The notes beneath the pieces are model-generated. The model ran no database searches and was not told the origin of the DNA. It saw only the letters and a program-made list of their open reading frames with translations. Positions 45,844 through 55,727 of a stretch of DNA of 64,000 nucleotides are shown piece by piece. The stretch comes from Cognaticolwellia aestuarii. GTDB lineage: Bacteria; Pseudomonadota; Gammaproteobacteria; Enterobacterales; Alteromonadaceae. The position numbers and the translations under genes were made by a program. Position 1 is the first letter of the stretch; every line of letters starts with the position of its first letter. The DNA is taken from the NCBI RefSeq assembly GCF_002000025.1, contig NZ_MUZV01000001.1, forward strand, positions 664,032-728,031, read 5' to 3'.

Positions 45844-45878
45844 TCTTTTTTGTTCGGGCTGTTAGTCAGGTTGAATGC

Positions 45879-47258
45879 TTAGAAGAATGTTATCGCATCT
45901 AATTGGAATAAGGCTTCAACATCGTTGATATAACGTTTATTCACTAAAAATAATATCACATGATCTTCAGCTTCAATTTTCGTATGTGAATGGGCAATTA
46001 GCACTTCATCATTACGTACAATTGCACCTATAGTTGTCCCAGGTGGTAACTTAATTTGCTGGATACTTTTACCAACAACTTTAGATGACTTTTCATCACC
46101 TTTAGCAACAATCTCTAGCGCTTCTGCTGCACCGCCACGTAAACTGTAAACATTATTAATATTGCCTCGGCGAACGTGGGTTAATAAGGCTGAAATTGTT
46201 GCATGTTGTGGAGACACTGCGATATCGATATTGCTACCATGCACTAAATCAATGTATGCACTTCGCTGAATTAGCACCATGGCTTTACGTACACCTAAAC
46301 GTTTGGCGAGTAGTGATGACATAATATTTGCTTCATCATCATTCGTCACAGCAATAAAAACATCAAATTGATCAATGTGCTCTTCCATTAATAATTCTTG
46401 ATCAGAAGAGTCACCAGCAAAAACTAAGGTATCATTTAATTCAGAAGCTAAATGTGCAGCACGTTTAGCTGAGTGTTCTATTAATTTAACTTGGTGATTT
46501 TTTTCTAGTAGCCGAGCTAGGCCTGCACCAATATTACCACCGCCAGCGATCATTATTTTTTTATAGGGCGCTTCTAGTTTTTGCAATTCATTCATTACTG
46601 CTCGAATATGAATGCTCGCGGCAATAAAGAACACTTCATCATCAGCTTCAATAACCGTCGTACCAAGTGGCCTTATTGGTTTACCGTTTCGATAAATGGC
46701 TGCAACACGAGTATCAATATTCGGAATATGTTCACGTAGCGTAGATAGGGCATGACCGACTAATAAGCCGCCATAATAAGCTTTTACGGCAACTAAGCTG
46801 ACTTTACCTTCAGCAAACTCTAATACCTGCAGTGCTCCGGGGTAATCAATCAGTCGGGCAATATCACGTGTTACGAGTTGCTCTGGTGCAATAACATGAT
46901 CAACAGGTATGTTCTTATTTTGAAAAAGCTCTTTTTGATACTTTAGTATTTTACTTGAGCGAATTCGGGCAATTTTATTAGCGGTATTAAATAACGAATA
47001 ACATATTTGGCAGGCGATCATATTGGTCGCATCATCATTGGTTACCGCAACAATAAGTTCGGCATCTTCGGCACCTGCTTGTTTAAGGATATCTGGGTGA
47101 GAGCCATGGCCAGTAATAACACGCAAATCCATTTTATCTTGCAATTCACGTAGAGTTTCACTGTTGGTGTCAATCAGAGTGATGTCGTTTTGCTCACCAA
47201 CGAGGTTTTCAGCTAATGTTCCACCAACTTGTCCTGCACCAATAATTATTATTTTCAT
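45879..47258 (-). CDS. trkA: Trk system potassium uptake regulatory protein TrkA
   Basis: The 459-residue peripheral protein has two tandem RCK units. Each comprises an NAD-binding fold ([19 protein letters not shown] and [19 protein letters not shown]) followed by a TrkA-C ligand-binding domain. It gates TrkH. It follows rsmB in the conserved def-fmt-rsmB-trkA order, 24 bases apart, and converges with trkH. Confidence 0.98.
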   Translation of the reverse strand: MKIIIIGAGQVGGTLAENLVGEQNDITLIDTNSETLRELQDKMDLRVITGHGSHPDILKQAGAEDAELIVAVTNDDATNMIACQICYSLFNTANKIARIRSSKILKYQKELFQNKNIPVDHVIAPEQLVTRDIARLIDYPGALQVLEFAEGKVSLVAVKAYYGGLLVGHALSTLREHIPNIDTRVAAIYRNGKPIRPLGTTVIEADDEVFFIAASIHIRAVMNELQKLEAPYKKIMIAGGGNIGAGLARLLEKNHQVKLIEHSAKRAAHLASELNDTLVFAGDSSDQELLMEEHIDQFDVFIAVTNDDEANIMSSLLAKRLGVRKAMVLIQRSAYIDLVHGSNIDIAVSPQHATISALLTHVRRGNINNVYSLRGGAAEALEIVAKGDEKSSKVVGKSIQQIKLPPGTTIGAIVRNDEVLIAHSHTKIEAEDHVILFLVNKRYINDVEALFQLDAITFF

Positions 47259-47282
47259 TTAATATTGCTTTTATTGTTGTTT

Positions 47283-48590
47283 TTACAGTGATTTTTTAAT
47301 TAGCTTAGCGTAATAAAAACCATCCATTGAATTGTCATTGGGTAATATTTGCCAGCCAATATCATTAACCTGATCGGTTATAGCGATATGCTCAGCATCA
47401 GGGTTGTCATTAATAAAGCGCTGAACTTGTTCACTATTCTCCTCAGGTAAAATACTACATGTTGCATATAGCAAAGTACCACCAGGCTTCAACAAAGACC
47501 ATATGTTTTTGAGAATATCCTGCTGTAGCTCGGTTAGGGCGCTAATGTCTTGGCTTTTTCGTAACCATTTTATATCAGGGTGACGTCGAATTACCCCGGT
47601 ACCAGAGCAAGGTGCATCAAGTAGTATGCGATCAAATAATTTTCCGTCCCACCATTTCTCAGGTGTTGCCGCATCAGCAGCGACTACATTGGCTTGTAAG
47701 TTTAATCGTTGTAAATTCTCTTCCACTCGCACTAGGCGCGAGGCTTCTATATCAATAGCGGTCATTGACTTTATTTGAGGACTGTACTCGAGAATATGAC
47801 AGGTTTTTCCGCCAGGAGCAGCACAGCAGTCAAGGACATTATCACCAGGTTGGCAAGCAAGTAAAAGAGCAGCTTGTTGTGCTGCTCCATCTTGAACTGA
47901 TACCCAACCAAGTTGGAAGCCAGGTAACTTATTGACATCAATAGCTTCTGTTAGTCTGATAGCCCCAGATATTTTATCAACTAGCAAGTGTTCAATTTTT
48001 TCATTAGTAAGTAAAACTAAATACTCATCAACACTATGGTGTAGCTGGTTTACTCGTAACCACATAGGTGGACGCTGCATATTGGCGTTTAATACTGCTT
48101 GCCACTGTTGAGGGTAAGCGCTTTGTAATTTTTTAATAAACCAAGAAGGGTGGTTAAAAGCTACGGCGTCGGGCAATTTGTTAGAACTGGCTTGATTATC
48201 TTGAGCGGCTTGCTGACGTTGAAAGTTTCGTAATACGCCGTTAATCACACCCTTTAAGTGATCACATTTCAAAGGTTTACAGGCCGAAACTGTTTCATTA
48301 AATGCAGCATGGTCGGGAATTCGAGTATATTTTATTTGGTATATACCCACTAACATTAAAAAATGACCAACGCGCTGTTTACCGGTTAATGGTTTTTTAA
48401 TGAATTCACGAACGTCATATTCTAATTCAGGTAGATGCCTTAATACTCCATAGCAAAGTTCCTGCAGTAAGCCTTTATCTTTACCCTCGATTTTAGCTAG
48501 TTGCTGGGGTAACTCGTCAGCTAAACTCCGACCTTTATCGACCACGGCAAAAGTGCATCGGGCAGCTAATGCTCTAAGGTTTGCAGCCAT
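47283..48590 (-). CDS. rsmB: 16S rRNA (cytosine-C5) methyltransferase RsmB
   Basis: This 435-residue enzyme methylates C967 of 16S rRNA. An N-terminal NusB-like domain (about 1-145) precedes a SAM-dependent domain with DNVLDCCAAPGGKTCHILE, the LLDAPCSGTGVIRRHPDIKWLR catalytic block and LLYATCSILPEENSEQV. The two cysteines (PCSG and TCS) are the m5C catalytic pair. The ATG at 48590, giving MAANLRALAA, fits homologues. It is three bases after the fmt stop, so the longer frame into fmt was not used. Confidence 0.96.
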   Translation of the reverse strand: MAANLRALAARCTFAVVDKGRSLADELPQQLAKIEGKDKGLLQELCYGVLRHLPELEYDVREFIKKPLTGKQRVGHFLMLVGIYQIKYTRIPDHAAFNETVSACKPLKCDHLKGVINGVLRNFQRQQAAQDNQASSNKLPDAVAFNHPSWFIKKLQSAYPQQWQAVLNANMQRPPMWLRVNQLHHSVDEYLVLLTNEKIEHLLVDKISGAIRLTEAIDVNKLPGFQLGWVSVQDGAAQQAALLLACQPGDNVLDCCAAPGGKTCHILEYSPQIKSMTAIDIEASRLVRVEENLQRLNLQANVVAADAATPEKWWDGKLFDRILLDAPCSGTGVIRRHPDIKWLRKSQDISALTELQQDILKNIWSLLKPGGTLLYATCSILPEENSEQVQRFINDNPDAEHIAITDQVNDIGWQILPNDNSMDGFYYAKLIKKSL

Positions 48591-48592
48591 AA

Positions 48593-49591
48593 TTACTGTT
48601 GCCCTTGTGTTGTTTCTAGACCATTTATTGAGCCACCTGGCGCAAACCAATCCGCTTTCCCGTTTAATAAATCGGCAACAGCCATGGCTTTTTTCCCTGG
48701 TAATTGAATAACCTCTAACCTAAGAGCGCCGTCAAGGGTTGCGACAACAATACCTTGTTTATCTGCGCTAAGAATATTACCTACACTTTGTTCATGCTTG
48801 ATATCAAGTGCACTGGCTTGCCATACACGTATACGATGCAGCTTACTACCATCATTAAAAGTAAATTGTGTTACGGGCCAAGGTATATAGGCTCTAATTT
48901 TACGATCTAGTACCTTAGCAGGTGATTGCCAGTTTAATTCTGCGTCTGCTTTGTCTAGTTTAGCGGCGTGGGTTGCTAGGTTGTCGTCTTGTGGCTGGCG
49001 TGTGTAAGAACCTTTAGCCATTAGGGTTAAGGTGTCTATTAATGCAAGAGGTCCAAGCTTGGCTAGCTTGTCATATAAACTCGCACTGGTATCTTCCTGC
49101 GTGATATCACATATTGAGGTTAATATCATATCGCCGGTATCCAAACCTTTATCCATCTGCATTATGGTTACGCCCGTTTGAGCATCACCTGCTTCTAAAG
49201 AGCGTTGAATGGGTGCAGCTCCGCGCCATTTAGGTAGAATAGAACCGTGAACATTAATACAGCCTAATCTTGGCGTTTCTAGTATCACTGTTGGGAGTAA
49301 TAAACCGTATGCGACTACAACCATAACGTCTGCTTGATAACTTGCTAATGCCGTATGTGTTTCTTGCGCTTTAAAGTTTTCAGGTTGTTCAACTGGAATA
49401 TCGTGCGCTAAGGCTAAAAGTTTAGTTGCACAAGCTGTTAGCTTTTTACCACGACCGGCTGGCTTATCAGGCGGACAATATACCGCAACTACATTGTGAT
49501 CTGATTGCAATAGTGCTGCCAAATGTTGGGCGGCAAAGTCTGGGGTACCAGCAAAAATAATATTTAATGGTTTAGTTACAGCGTTGGACAA
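48593..49591 (-). CDS. fmt: Methionyl-tRNA formyltransferase
   Basis: The 332-residue enzyme formylates initiator Met-tRNA. The N-terminal Rossmann domain starts NIIFAGTPDFAAQHLAALL. The catalytic/folate segment is INVHGSILPKWRGAAPIQRSLEAGD. The C-terminal domain (about 210-320) binds tRNA. It lies between def (42 bases upstream) and rsmB. Confidence 0.99.
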   Translation of the reverse strand: MSNAVTKPLNIIFAGTPDFAAQHLAALLQSDHNVVAVYCPPDKPAGRGKKLTACATKLLALAHDIPVEQPENFKAQETHTALASYQADVMVVVAYGLLLPTVILETPRLGCINVHGSILPKWRGAAPIQRSLEAGDAQTGVTIMQMDKGLDTGDMILTSICDITQEDTSASLYDKLAKLGPLALIDTLTLMAKGSYTRQPQDDNLATHAAKLDKADAELNWQSPAKVLDRKIRAYIPWPVTQFTFNDGSKLHRIRVWQASALDIKHEQSVGNILSADKQGIVVATLDGALRLEVIQLPGKKAMAVADLLNGKADWFAPGGSINGLETTQGQQ

Positions 49592-49633
49592 TGGAGTTTC
49601 CTGAATACAAGTGAGTTATTTAAAAGACAGTTT

Positions 49634-50149
49634 TTACGCGTTTGCATTATCTAAACGCGCTTCTTTCTCTAGTTTCTTTTTAATGCGCTGACGTTTAAGT
49701 GGCGATAAATAATCAACAAATAGCACACCATTAAGGTGATCAAGTTCATGTTGAATACAAATAGCTAATAGCTCCTCACCATCTAAGCTGAATGCTTTAC
49801 CATTTTCATCAAGCGCCGTAACGGTAACATCGACACTACGGTCGACTTTCGCATAACAGCCAGGTACGGATAGACAACCTTCCTCATTAATCAGCGTTTC
49901 ATCACTTTTGCGGGTGATTTCAGGATTAATCAGAACATAAGGTTTTTCTTTGTTTTCTGAGACGTCGATAACAACAATTCGTTGGTGAATATTAACTTGA
50001 GTTGCCGCTAAGCCAACACCATTTTCAGCATACATGGTTTCGAACATGTTATTGATAATAGTACGGATTTCATCGTTAACTTCAGTTACTGGTTGTGCTT
50101 TAGTTCTCAATCTCTCATCAGGAAATCGTAATACAGGTAAAATAGCCAT
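49634..50149 (-). CDS. def: Peptide deformylase
   Basis: The 171-residue metalloenzyme removes the formyl group from nascent proteins. All three motifs are present: [16 protein letters not shown] (metal cysteine) and QHELDHLNG (two metal histidines and the catalytic glutamate). It is the first gene of the def-fmt-rsmB-trkA run and is divergent from the LysM gene. Confidence 0.99.
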   Translation of the reverse strand: MAILPVLRFPDERLRTKAQPVTEVNDEIRTIINNMFETMYAENGVGLAATQVNIHQRIVVIDVSENKEKPYVLINPEITRKSDETLINEEGCLSVPGCYAKVDRSVDVTVTALDENGKAFSLDGEELLAICIQHELDHLNGVLFVDYLSPLKRQRIKKKLEKEARLDNANA

Positions 50150-50265
50150 AAATTTTCAAAAGAATTCGCGAAATATCGCATAGAGTGTTATGTTTCAATT
50201 TTAGCCATTAATTGAAATTAATCATAGTGGTTTAGGATAAAACCTATAATAATAGGCAGATTAAC

Positions 50266-51354
50266 ATGCTAATAAGAATTTTTTCGCTAATACTTGGCAT
50301 TTTTATGTCGCTGTCTTTATTGGCTAATGAGTTAACATTAAAGCCTGATGCTCCAAAGTCCTATATTGTAAAAAAAGGTGATACCCTTTGGGATATATCT
50401 GGTATTTTTCTTAACCAAGCTTGGTTGTGGCCAAAATTATGGCGCCTTAATCCTGAAATTAACAACCCTCATTTAATTTACCCTGGTGATGAACTACGTT
50501 TAGTTTTTGATGCACAAGGTCAACCCATGTTAGTCAAAGGTAAGCCTGAGCTAAAATGGTCACCTAAAGTTCGTCAGCAATCAAAAAATCAAATGCCAAT
50601 TAATACCTTGCCTCTGCAGGCTATTGCGCCTTATATTCGCTATGACAGTGTAAAAACATTAGCTGATTTGGAACATCTTCCCTATATTATTGGTAGTGAT
50701 AAAGGTTATAAATCTAGCCTCGATGGCTTTAAAGCTTATGTAAACAATGATCTTATTATTGGTCAGAGCTATGCTATTTATCATAAAGGTAGCGCTATTG
50801 TTGACCCCGTCACAGCAGAGAACCTAGGTTATAACATCGTACTTGTTGGTACTGGGAAAGCAGTAGAACGTGGCGATATAAGCAAGAAGCTGCCAAGTAC
50901 GCTTTATATTGATGGTGTAAAACGTGAAATCCATTCTGGAGCCTTTGTAGTGCCAGTAAATGACGAGCAGCAGTATCCTGCTGTTTTTACTATGCGGGCC
51001 AGTGCTAAAAATACTAAAGGTCTTATTATTAGCTCTGTCACAAAACTGCGCGAGTTTGCTAAATTTGATGTGGTAATGATAAACCAAGGAACGAAACAAG
51101 CGGTTCAAGCTGGCGATGTATTGACTGTTAGTCGAAAAAGTCCAGCTGTACTCAACACTGATAGTGGTCCTGAATATACGCATAATACTTCGCGTTGGAA
51201 TCGAATAGGTGGTGATAATCGTGCTGATTATGACATGCCTACTGAGAATATTGGTCAAGTGATGGTTTTTAAAGTTTACGATAGTGTAAGTATGGCGCTA
51301 GTTATTCGCTCAGAAAAAGCATTACGTGTGCTTGATGGCGTTATAGCACCATAA
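50266..51354 (+). CDS. LysM domain envelope protein
   Basis: The 362-residue protein has a signal peptide (MLIRIFSLILGIFMSLSLLANE) and one LysM peptidoglycan-binding domain near its N-terminus (SYIVKKGDTLWDISGIFLNQAWLWPKLWRLNPEINNPHLIYPGDELRL, about residues 32-80). About 280 residues of uncharacterised beta-rich sequence follow. A LysM protein between def (divergent) and dprA is a conserved neighbourhood in many gammaproteobacteria. Its exact role is unknown; a periplasmic wall-binding function is likely. The start is 33 bases upstream of an in-frame alternative ATG inside the signal peptide; the longer form gives the better signal sequence. Confidence 0.88.
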   Translation: MLIRIFSLILGIFMSLSLLANELTLKPDAPKSYIVKKGDTLWDISGIFLNQAWLWPKLWRLNPEINNPHLIYPGDELRLVFDAQGQPMLVKGKPELKWSPKVRQQSKNQMPINTLPLQAIAPYIRYDSVKTLADLEHLPYIIGSDKGYKSSLDGFKAYVNNDLIIGQSYAIYHKGSAIVDPVTAENLGYNIVLVGTGKAVERGDISKKLPSTLYIDGVKREIHSGAFVVPVNDEQQYPAVFTMRASAKNTKGLIISSVTKLREFAKFDVVMINQGTKQAVQAGDVLTVSRKSPAVLNTDSGPEYTHNTSRWNRIGGDNRADYDMPTENIGQVMVFKVYDSVSMALVIRSEKALRVLDGVIAP

Positions 51355-51387
51355 TATTTATAGCTAGTCACTTTTAAGGAGAAGACG

Positions 51388-52527
51388 GTGACAGATACTA
51401 GCAATAATAAGGCAGTAACTGAGCTAACTTCTTTGCATTATTGGCTAGCGGTAAAAGCTATTCCACGACTAGCGAGTCATAAAAAAATTGCTTTAGTGAG
51501 TAAATTTGGCTTAAAAGCATTATTTACTCAGCAGGTCAGTTTAAGTCAATCGGGCCTTACTGGGCCGCAACGTGCGGCGATTAGTTCACCTGACTGGCAT
51601 AGTTTTACTAAAATAATTGCTGAATCAGAGCGTTGTCAAAGTAAAGTCATTGCTTATGATGATCCTGTATACCCTTCATTATTGAAAGAAATCTATGATC
51701 CTCCGTTAGTGTTATTTGTCCGTGGCAATGTCGAATTATTATTACTTCCCAAAATAGCCATTGTTGGTAGTCGTAATGCTAGCGTCTCTGGCCGAGAAAT
51801 TGCCCATAAATTAGCTGGGCAATTAACGGCACAATTTGTAGTAACCAGTGGCTTAGCGCTAGGTATTGATGCTCAGGCGCATCTAGGCGCTTTGCATCAA
51901 GCCGGTTATACCATTGCGGTTGTTGCTACAGGCTTAGATATGACTTATCCCGCTCGACATAGAAAACTACAACAAGATATTATTGAAAATAAGGGGTTAA
52001 TTATCAGTGAGTTTGCTCCTGGTATAGCACCTAAAGCTGGGCATTTTCCGAAACGAAATCGCTTGATCAGTGGCTTAAGTTTAGGCGTTTTAGTGGTTGA
52101 AGCATCATTAAAGAGTGGCTCGTTGATCACTGCACGCTGCGCGTTAGAGCAAGCGAGAGAGGTTTTTGCGGTACCAAGCTCAATTTATAACTTGCAAGCA
52201 AAGGGTTGCCATTGGTTAATTAAACAAGGTGCTAAACTTGTTGAGACTATTGCCGATATAGAAGAAGAGTTTGAAGATGTTATTAGTGATAGTCTAAACT
52301 TAGGTAGAAACAATGAAAAAGCTAGTTCGATAGAAAAAAATGAACCACAGGACTTGTTTAACGATCCAATGTTAGCTAGTGTGGGATACGAAGTCACCCC
52401 GGTAGATATGGTGGTGTCTCGGAGTAAACTACCCATAAATGTAGTACTAACTCGATTAACAGTGCTTGAATTGAAAGGTCTTGTATCTGCGGTGCCAGGG
52501 GGCTACCTTAAATTAAATAGGGGCTAG
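51388..52527 (+). CDS. dprA: DNA-processing protein DprA
   Basis: The 379-residue protein loads RecA on incoming single strands in natural transformation. It has an N-terminal SAM-like helical region. The Rossmann-like DprA core follows ([60 protein letters not shown]-type [53 protein letters not shown]). A C-terminal winged-helix-like DML1 domain starts at about 325. It starts at GTG, with a GGAG site nine bases upstream. Its presence does not prove competence, because many non-competent species keep it. Confidence 0.97.
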   Translation: MTDTSNNKAVTELTSLHYWLAVKAIPRLASHKKIALVSKFGLKALFTQQVSLSQSGLTGPQRAAISSPDWHSFTKIIAESERCQSKVIAYDDPVYPSLLKEIYDPPLVLFVRGNVELLLLPKIAIVGSRNASVSGREIAHKLAGQLTAQFVVTSGLALGIDAQAHLGALHQAGYTIAVVATGLDMTYPARHRKLQQDIIENKGLIISEFAPGIAPKAGHFPKRNRLISGLSLGVLVVEASLKSGSLITARCALEQAREVFAVPSSIYNLQAKGCHWLIKQGAKLVETIADIEEEFEDVISDSLNLGRNNEKASSIEKNEPQDLFNDPMLASVGYEVTPVDMVVSRSKLPINVVLTRLTVLELKGLVSAVPGGYLKLNRG

Positions 52528-52529
52528 TT

Positions 52530-53003
52530 ATGTTTGATATTTTGATGTACCTTTTTGAAAATTATATTCATAGTGAAGCCGAAGTAATGGTAGATCATGA
52601 TTTACTGACGGATGAATTAACCCGTGCTGGTTTTCACCAAGATGAAATATATAAAGCTCTTGCATGGCTGGAAAAACTTGCGGCCTTACAAGATACTGAA
52701 ACTTATCCATATTTGACCCGAGTGGGCAACCAGTCGGTTAGAATTTATACCAGTGAAGAAAGTCAAATTCTCGATGTAGAATGTCGGGGTTTTCTTATGT
52801 TTCTAGAACAAGTGAATTTATTAGACTTTACTACCCGTGAAATGGTTATCGACCGAGTAATGGAGCTAGACACTAAGTTTTTCTCTATTGATGATTTAAA
52901 GTGGGTAGTGCTAATGGTGCTATTTAATGTTCCAGGTAAAGAAAGTGCTTACTCTCAAATGGAAGATTTAATATTTGATGAGCGGGAAGGACCATTACAC
53001 TAG
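52530..53003 (+). CDS. smg: Smg family protein (DUF494)
   Basis: This 157-residue acidic protein has the DUF494 pattern [19 protein letters not shown]...[26 protein letters not shown] and [28 protein letters not shown]. It follows dprA after two bases, the order known from E. coli. The function is not firmly established. Confidence 0.94.
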   Translation: MFDILMYLFENYIHSEAEVMVDHDLLTDELTRAGFHQDEIYKALAWLEKLAALQDTETYPYLTRVGNQSVRIYTSEESQILDVECRGFLMFLEQVNLLDFTTREMVIDRVMELDTKFFSIDDLKWVVLMVLFNVPGKESAYSQMEDLIFDEREGPLH

Positions 53004-53097
53004 CGTTACGCAGCCATTAACTTGCTTGAAAATTACACTACAGTTATATGATTAAAATATGGCATAATATGCACTTAATTTTTTAGGTGCATTTATT

Positions 53098-53664
53098 ATG
53101 TCAAACCCCGAAAAACCGCTATTTTCACGCCATGAACATGCCTTAGAAAAAACGACTGAAACTTGCCCGCAATGTGACTCTGAGTTAGTTATTAAGCACA
53201 GTAAATCAGGCTCATTTTTTGGTTGTGTTAGTTACCCAAACTGTCAATATACTCGGCCTGTTGTCGAACACGAACGGGTTGATGATAAAATACTTGTTGG
53301 AAGTGAATGCCCTGAATGTGGCAATGAACTTGCGGTTAAGCAAGGTCGTTATGGCATGTTCATTGGTTGTACTAACTATCCAGACTGTCATCATATTGTT
53401 CATGAAGATGATAATGCTATAGCAGAGCAAGATGTTACTTGCCCGCAATGTAAGAAAGGGCACCTACAGTCAAAAACTAGTCGATTCGGTAAAACATTTT
53501 ATGCTTGCGATAGTTATCCTAAATGCAAGTTTGCTGTGAATCATCAACCTGTAGCCGGTGAATGTGAAAAATGTGGCTTTGGTTTGTTGCTAAAAAGACA
53601 AATGGCAGCTGGTGAGAAGTTACAGTGCGCTGCTAAATCTTGCGGACACTTTCAAAAAATATAA
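53098..53664 (+). CDS. yrdD: Topoisomerase-type C4 zinc-finger protein (YrdD-like)
   Basis: The 188-residue protein consists of tandem C4 zinc fingers of the topoisomerase I C-terminal type. There are three full copies (CPQCDSELVIKHSKSGSFFGCVSYPNC, CPECGNELAVKQGRYGMFIGCTNYPDC, CPQCKKGHLQSKTSRFGKTFYACDSYPKC) and a fourth, divergent one at the end (CEKCGFGLLLKRQ). No topoisomerase catalytic domain is present. It lies downstream of smg, in the dprA-smg-yrdD order. DNA binding is likely. Confidence 0.93.
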   Translation: MSNPEKPLFSRHEHALEKTTETCPQCDSELVIKHSKSGSFFGCVSYPNCQYTRPVVEHERVDDKILVGSECPECGNELAVKQGRYGMFIGCTNYPDCHHIVHEDDNAIAEQDVTCPQCKKGHLQSKTSRFGKTFYACDSYPKCKFAVNHQPVAGECEKCGFGLLLKRQMAAGEKLQCAAKSCGHFQKI

Positions 53665-53685
53665 CGGTTGCTATTATGGCTAAAT

Positions 53686-53715
53686 AAAAAGCCAGTGTTT
53701 TACTTCTGGCTTTTT
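53686..53715. terminator. Bidirectional terminator between yrdD and purK
   Basis: AAAAAGCCAG / CTGGCTTTTT encloses a 10-base loop. The A and T runs on either side serve both convergent transcripts. Confidence 0.88.
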
Positions 53716-53726
53716 AATCATTAATT

Positions 53727-54884
53727 TTAGCTGCTTAAACTGTTTTGGTAGCCGGCGATATAAGGCTTAAGTTCATCAAATGCTGCTTCTGGTAATAAAT
53801 TAGCTAATAGCATTAATCGTGAGGCTAATTGCGCTTCAGATTTACCTGAAACATTAATATGTCCCATCTTACGACCTGCTCGTTTGCTTTTTCCATACCA
53901 ATGTAATTTTGTGCTTGCGACGTTTAATATCTCGTTAGGTACGCTGTCTTCACCTAAGATATTGATCATAGCGGTTGGGCGAATTAATTCAGTGCTACCT
54001 AATGGTAAGTCACAAACTGCGCGTAAATGATTCTCGAATTGACAAGTATCTGCGCCTTGTTGTGTCCAATGCCCAGAGTTATGCACACGAGGAGCAATTT
54101 CATTAACCAATAATTGTTCACCAACTTGGAAAAATTCAATCGCTAACACACCAACGTAATCTAATTCTTTAGCAATGCTGTCAAATACTTGTTGCGCTTG
54201 TGTTTGTAATATCTCATTTACGTGAGTGGCAATAGATACACTTAACACGCCTTTACTGTGATGATTTTGAGTCAGAGGGTAAACAAGGGTATTACCTTGA
54301 CTGTCGCGAACACCTACTAAAGAGACTTCACGATCAAATGGCACCATTTGTTCTGCGATAACCGCATGTTTTACGCCTTGCTCCCCACCATCGAAAAAAG
54401 CTTTAATATCAAGCCAAACCTCTTCAGCTGTGGTTTTATCTTTTAAGCGCCACTGGCCTTTACCGTCATAGCCAGCGAGAGCACTTTTTAAAATTAAAGG
54501 AAAAGATAGTTGATTCAAAGCTTGATCAAAGTCGGCTTTAGTTTCGATAATTTTGTGTTGTGCATTGGCTACAGCACACTGAGTTAGCAAGCTTTTTTCT
54601 AAACGTCTATCGCCACCAACTTTAATCGCTTGGCTTGCAGGTCGTAACTTTCCTGAAGCTTGGCACGTAGCAAGTGTTTGGTGGTCGATATGCTCAAATT
54701 CTGCGGTGATAAAGTCAGCAAACTCTATACCTTGAGCTAAGTCATTAAATATAATGTTACTTGTTAGTGGATCGACGACATTGCCAGAGCTAACGTCGAA
54801 AGCTCTGATATTAATATTCAAGGGCTTGACTGCTAATGCCATCATTCGAGCCAGTTGGCCTGCACCTAATACTAAAACATTCAT
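53727..54884 (-). CDS. purK: 5-(carboxyamino)imidazole ribonucleotide synthase PurK
   Basis: This 385-residue ATP-grasp enzyme carboxylates AIR using ATP and bicarbonate in purine synthesis. The pre-ATP-grasp start is VLVLGAGQLARMMALAVKPL. The ATP-grasp region has FPLILKSALAGYDGKGQWRL and LAIEFFQVGEQLLVNEIAPRVHNSGHWT. It follows purE by 10 bases in the normal purEK order. Confidence 0.98.
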   Translation of the reverse strand: MNVLVLGAGQLARMMALAVKPLNINIRAFDVSSGNVVDPLTSNIIFNDLAQGIEFADFITAEFEHIDHQTLATCQASGKLRPASQAIKVGGDRRLEKSLLTQCAVANAQHKIIETKADFDQALNQLSFPLILKSALAGYDGKGQWRLKDKTTAEEVWLDIKAFFDGGEQGVKHAVIAEQMVPFDREVSLVGVRDSQGNTLVYPLTQNHHSKGVLSVSIATHVNEILQTQAQQVFDSIAKELDYVGVLAIEFFQVGEQLLVNEIAPRVHNSGHWTQQGADTCQFENHLRAVCDLPLGSTELIRPTAMINILGEDSVPNEILNVASTKLHWYGKSKRAGRKMGHINVSGKSEAQLASRLMLLANLLPEAAFDELKPYIAGYQNSLSS

Positions 54885-54894
54885 TTAGTTAGCC

Positions 54895-55377
54895 TTATTG
54901 TGCAGGGTTTGGGTTGTCAAGAATGGTTTGTGTTTGTTCAGTTCTAAATTTTTCAACCGCCGCTTGCACAGCAGGGTCAGTGAGGCCGATGATTTGTGCG
55001 GCTAATAGACCTGCATTTGCGGCGCCAGCTGTACCTATTGCCAAAGTACCAACAGCAATTCCTTTTGGCATTTGAACAATAGAGAGTAAAGAGTCTTGGC
55101 CGCTTAAGGCTTTCGATTGAACAGGCACACCTAAAACAGGCAGACTGGTATATGCAGCGGTCATACCGGGTAAGTGTGCAGCGCCACCAGCGCCACCAAT
55201 AATCACTTGAATGCCACGGGCTTTGGCGCTTTCAGCATATTCAGCAAGTAAGTGAGGCGTTCTATGTGCTGAAACTACTTTTGTTTCATAAGGAACGTTA
55301 AATAAATCTAACATATCAGCAGCGTGCTGCATTGTCGGCCAGTCCGACTTTGACCCCATGATAATTCCAACTTTCAT
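54895..55377 (-). CDS. purE: 5-(carboxyamino)imidazole ribonucleotide mutase PurE
   Basis: This 160-residue class I PurE converts N5-CAIR to CAIR. The [16 protein letters not shown] start, [14 protein letters not shown] and [33 protein letters not shown] are the substrate-binding signatures. It heads the purEK operon. No clear PurR box was found in the upstream region. Confidence 0.98.
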   Translation of the reverse strand: MKVGIIMGSKSDWPTMQHAADMLDLFNVPYETKVVSAHRTPHLLAEYAESAKARGIQVIIGGAGGAAHLPGMTAAYTSLPVLGVPVQSKALSGQDSLLSIVQMPKGIAVGTLAIGTAGAANAGLLAAQIIGLTDPAVQAAVEKFRTEQTQTILDNPNPAQ

Positions 55378-55727
55378 ATACTTAGTGCCTTTTGATGATG
55401 TGATTTTAAACCTAACCTTATATTAATAGAGTGAATGCTTTCTCTGATATTATTTAACGATTAGGCGAAATTTAGCTCAATATTATAACGTGTTTAAAAG
55501 TATTCTGAAATGACAAATCTTGCACGGCATTCATATAACAGTATTAAATACCACGGATGTAGACCAAAGGATGATTTTTTAATTTTATTATCCGCGTATT
55601 ATTATTTTCATGTGTAGGCTAAATATAATTAAGGTGACCGTACTTTACTGGTTTAAACAATATCTAAATTATGTATTGTTTAAATTGCTATCTACAAGGT
55701 TACTTCGATAAGTAAGTGAGGAAAAGC
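55378..55727. other. Divergent intergenic region between purE and the acyl-CoA ligase gene
   Basis: These 350 AT-rich bases should contain both promoters. The only clear structure is an inverted repeat close to the ligase gene (55652-55684, listed separately). No gene is visible. Confidence 0.55.
55652..55684. promoter_or_regulatory. Operator-like inverted repeat upstream of the acyl-CoA ligase
   Basis: TTTAAACAATA (55652-55662) and TATTGTTTAAA (55674-55684) are perfect inverted 11-bp arms around an 11-base spacer, 43 bases before the ATG. It could be an operator, for example for a TetR-type fatty-acid regulator, or a 5' UTR hairpin. Confidence 0.5.

Noticed and set aside
48591..48650. Extended RsmB start inside fmt
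   Set aside because: Would add 20 residues translated from the fmt 3' end; MAANLRALAA at 48590 matches the family start.
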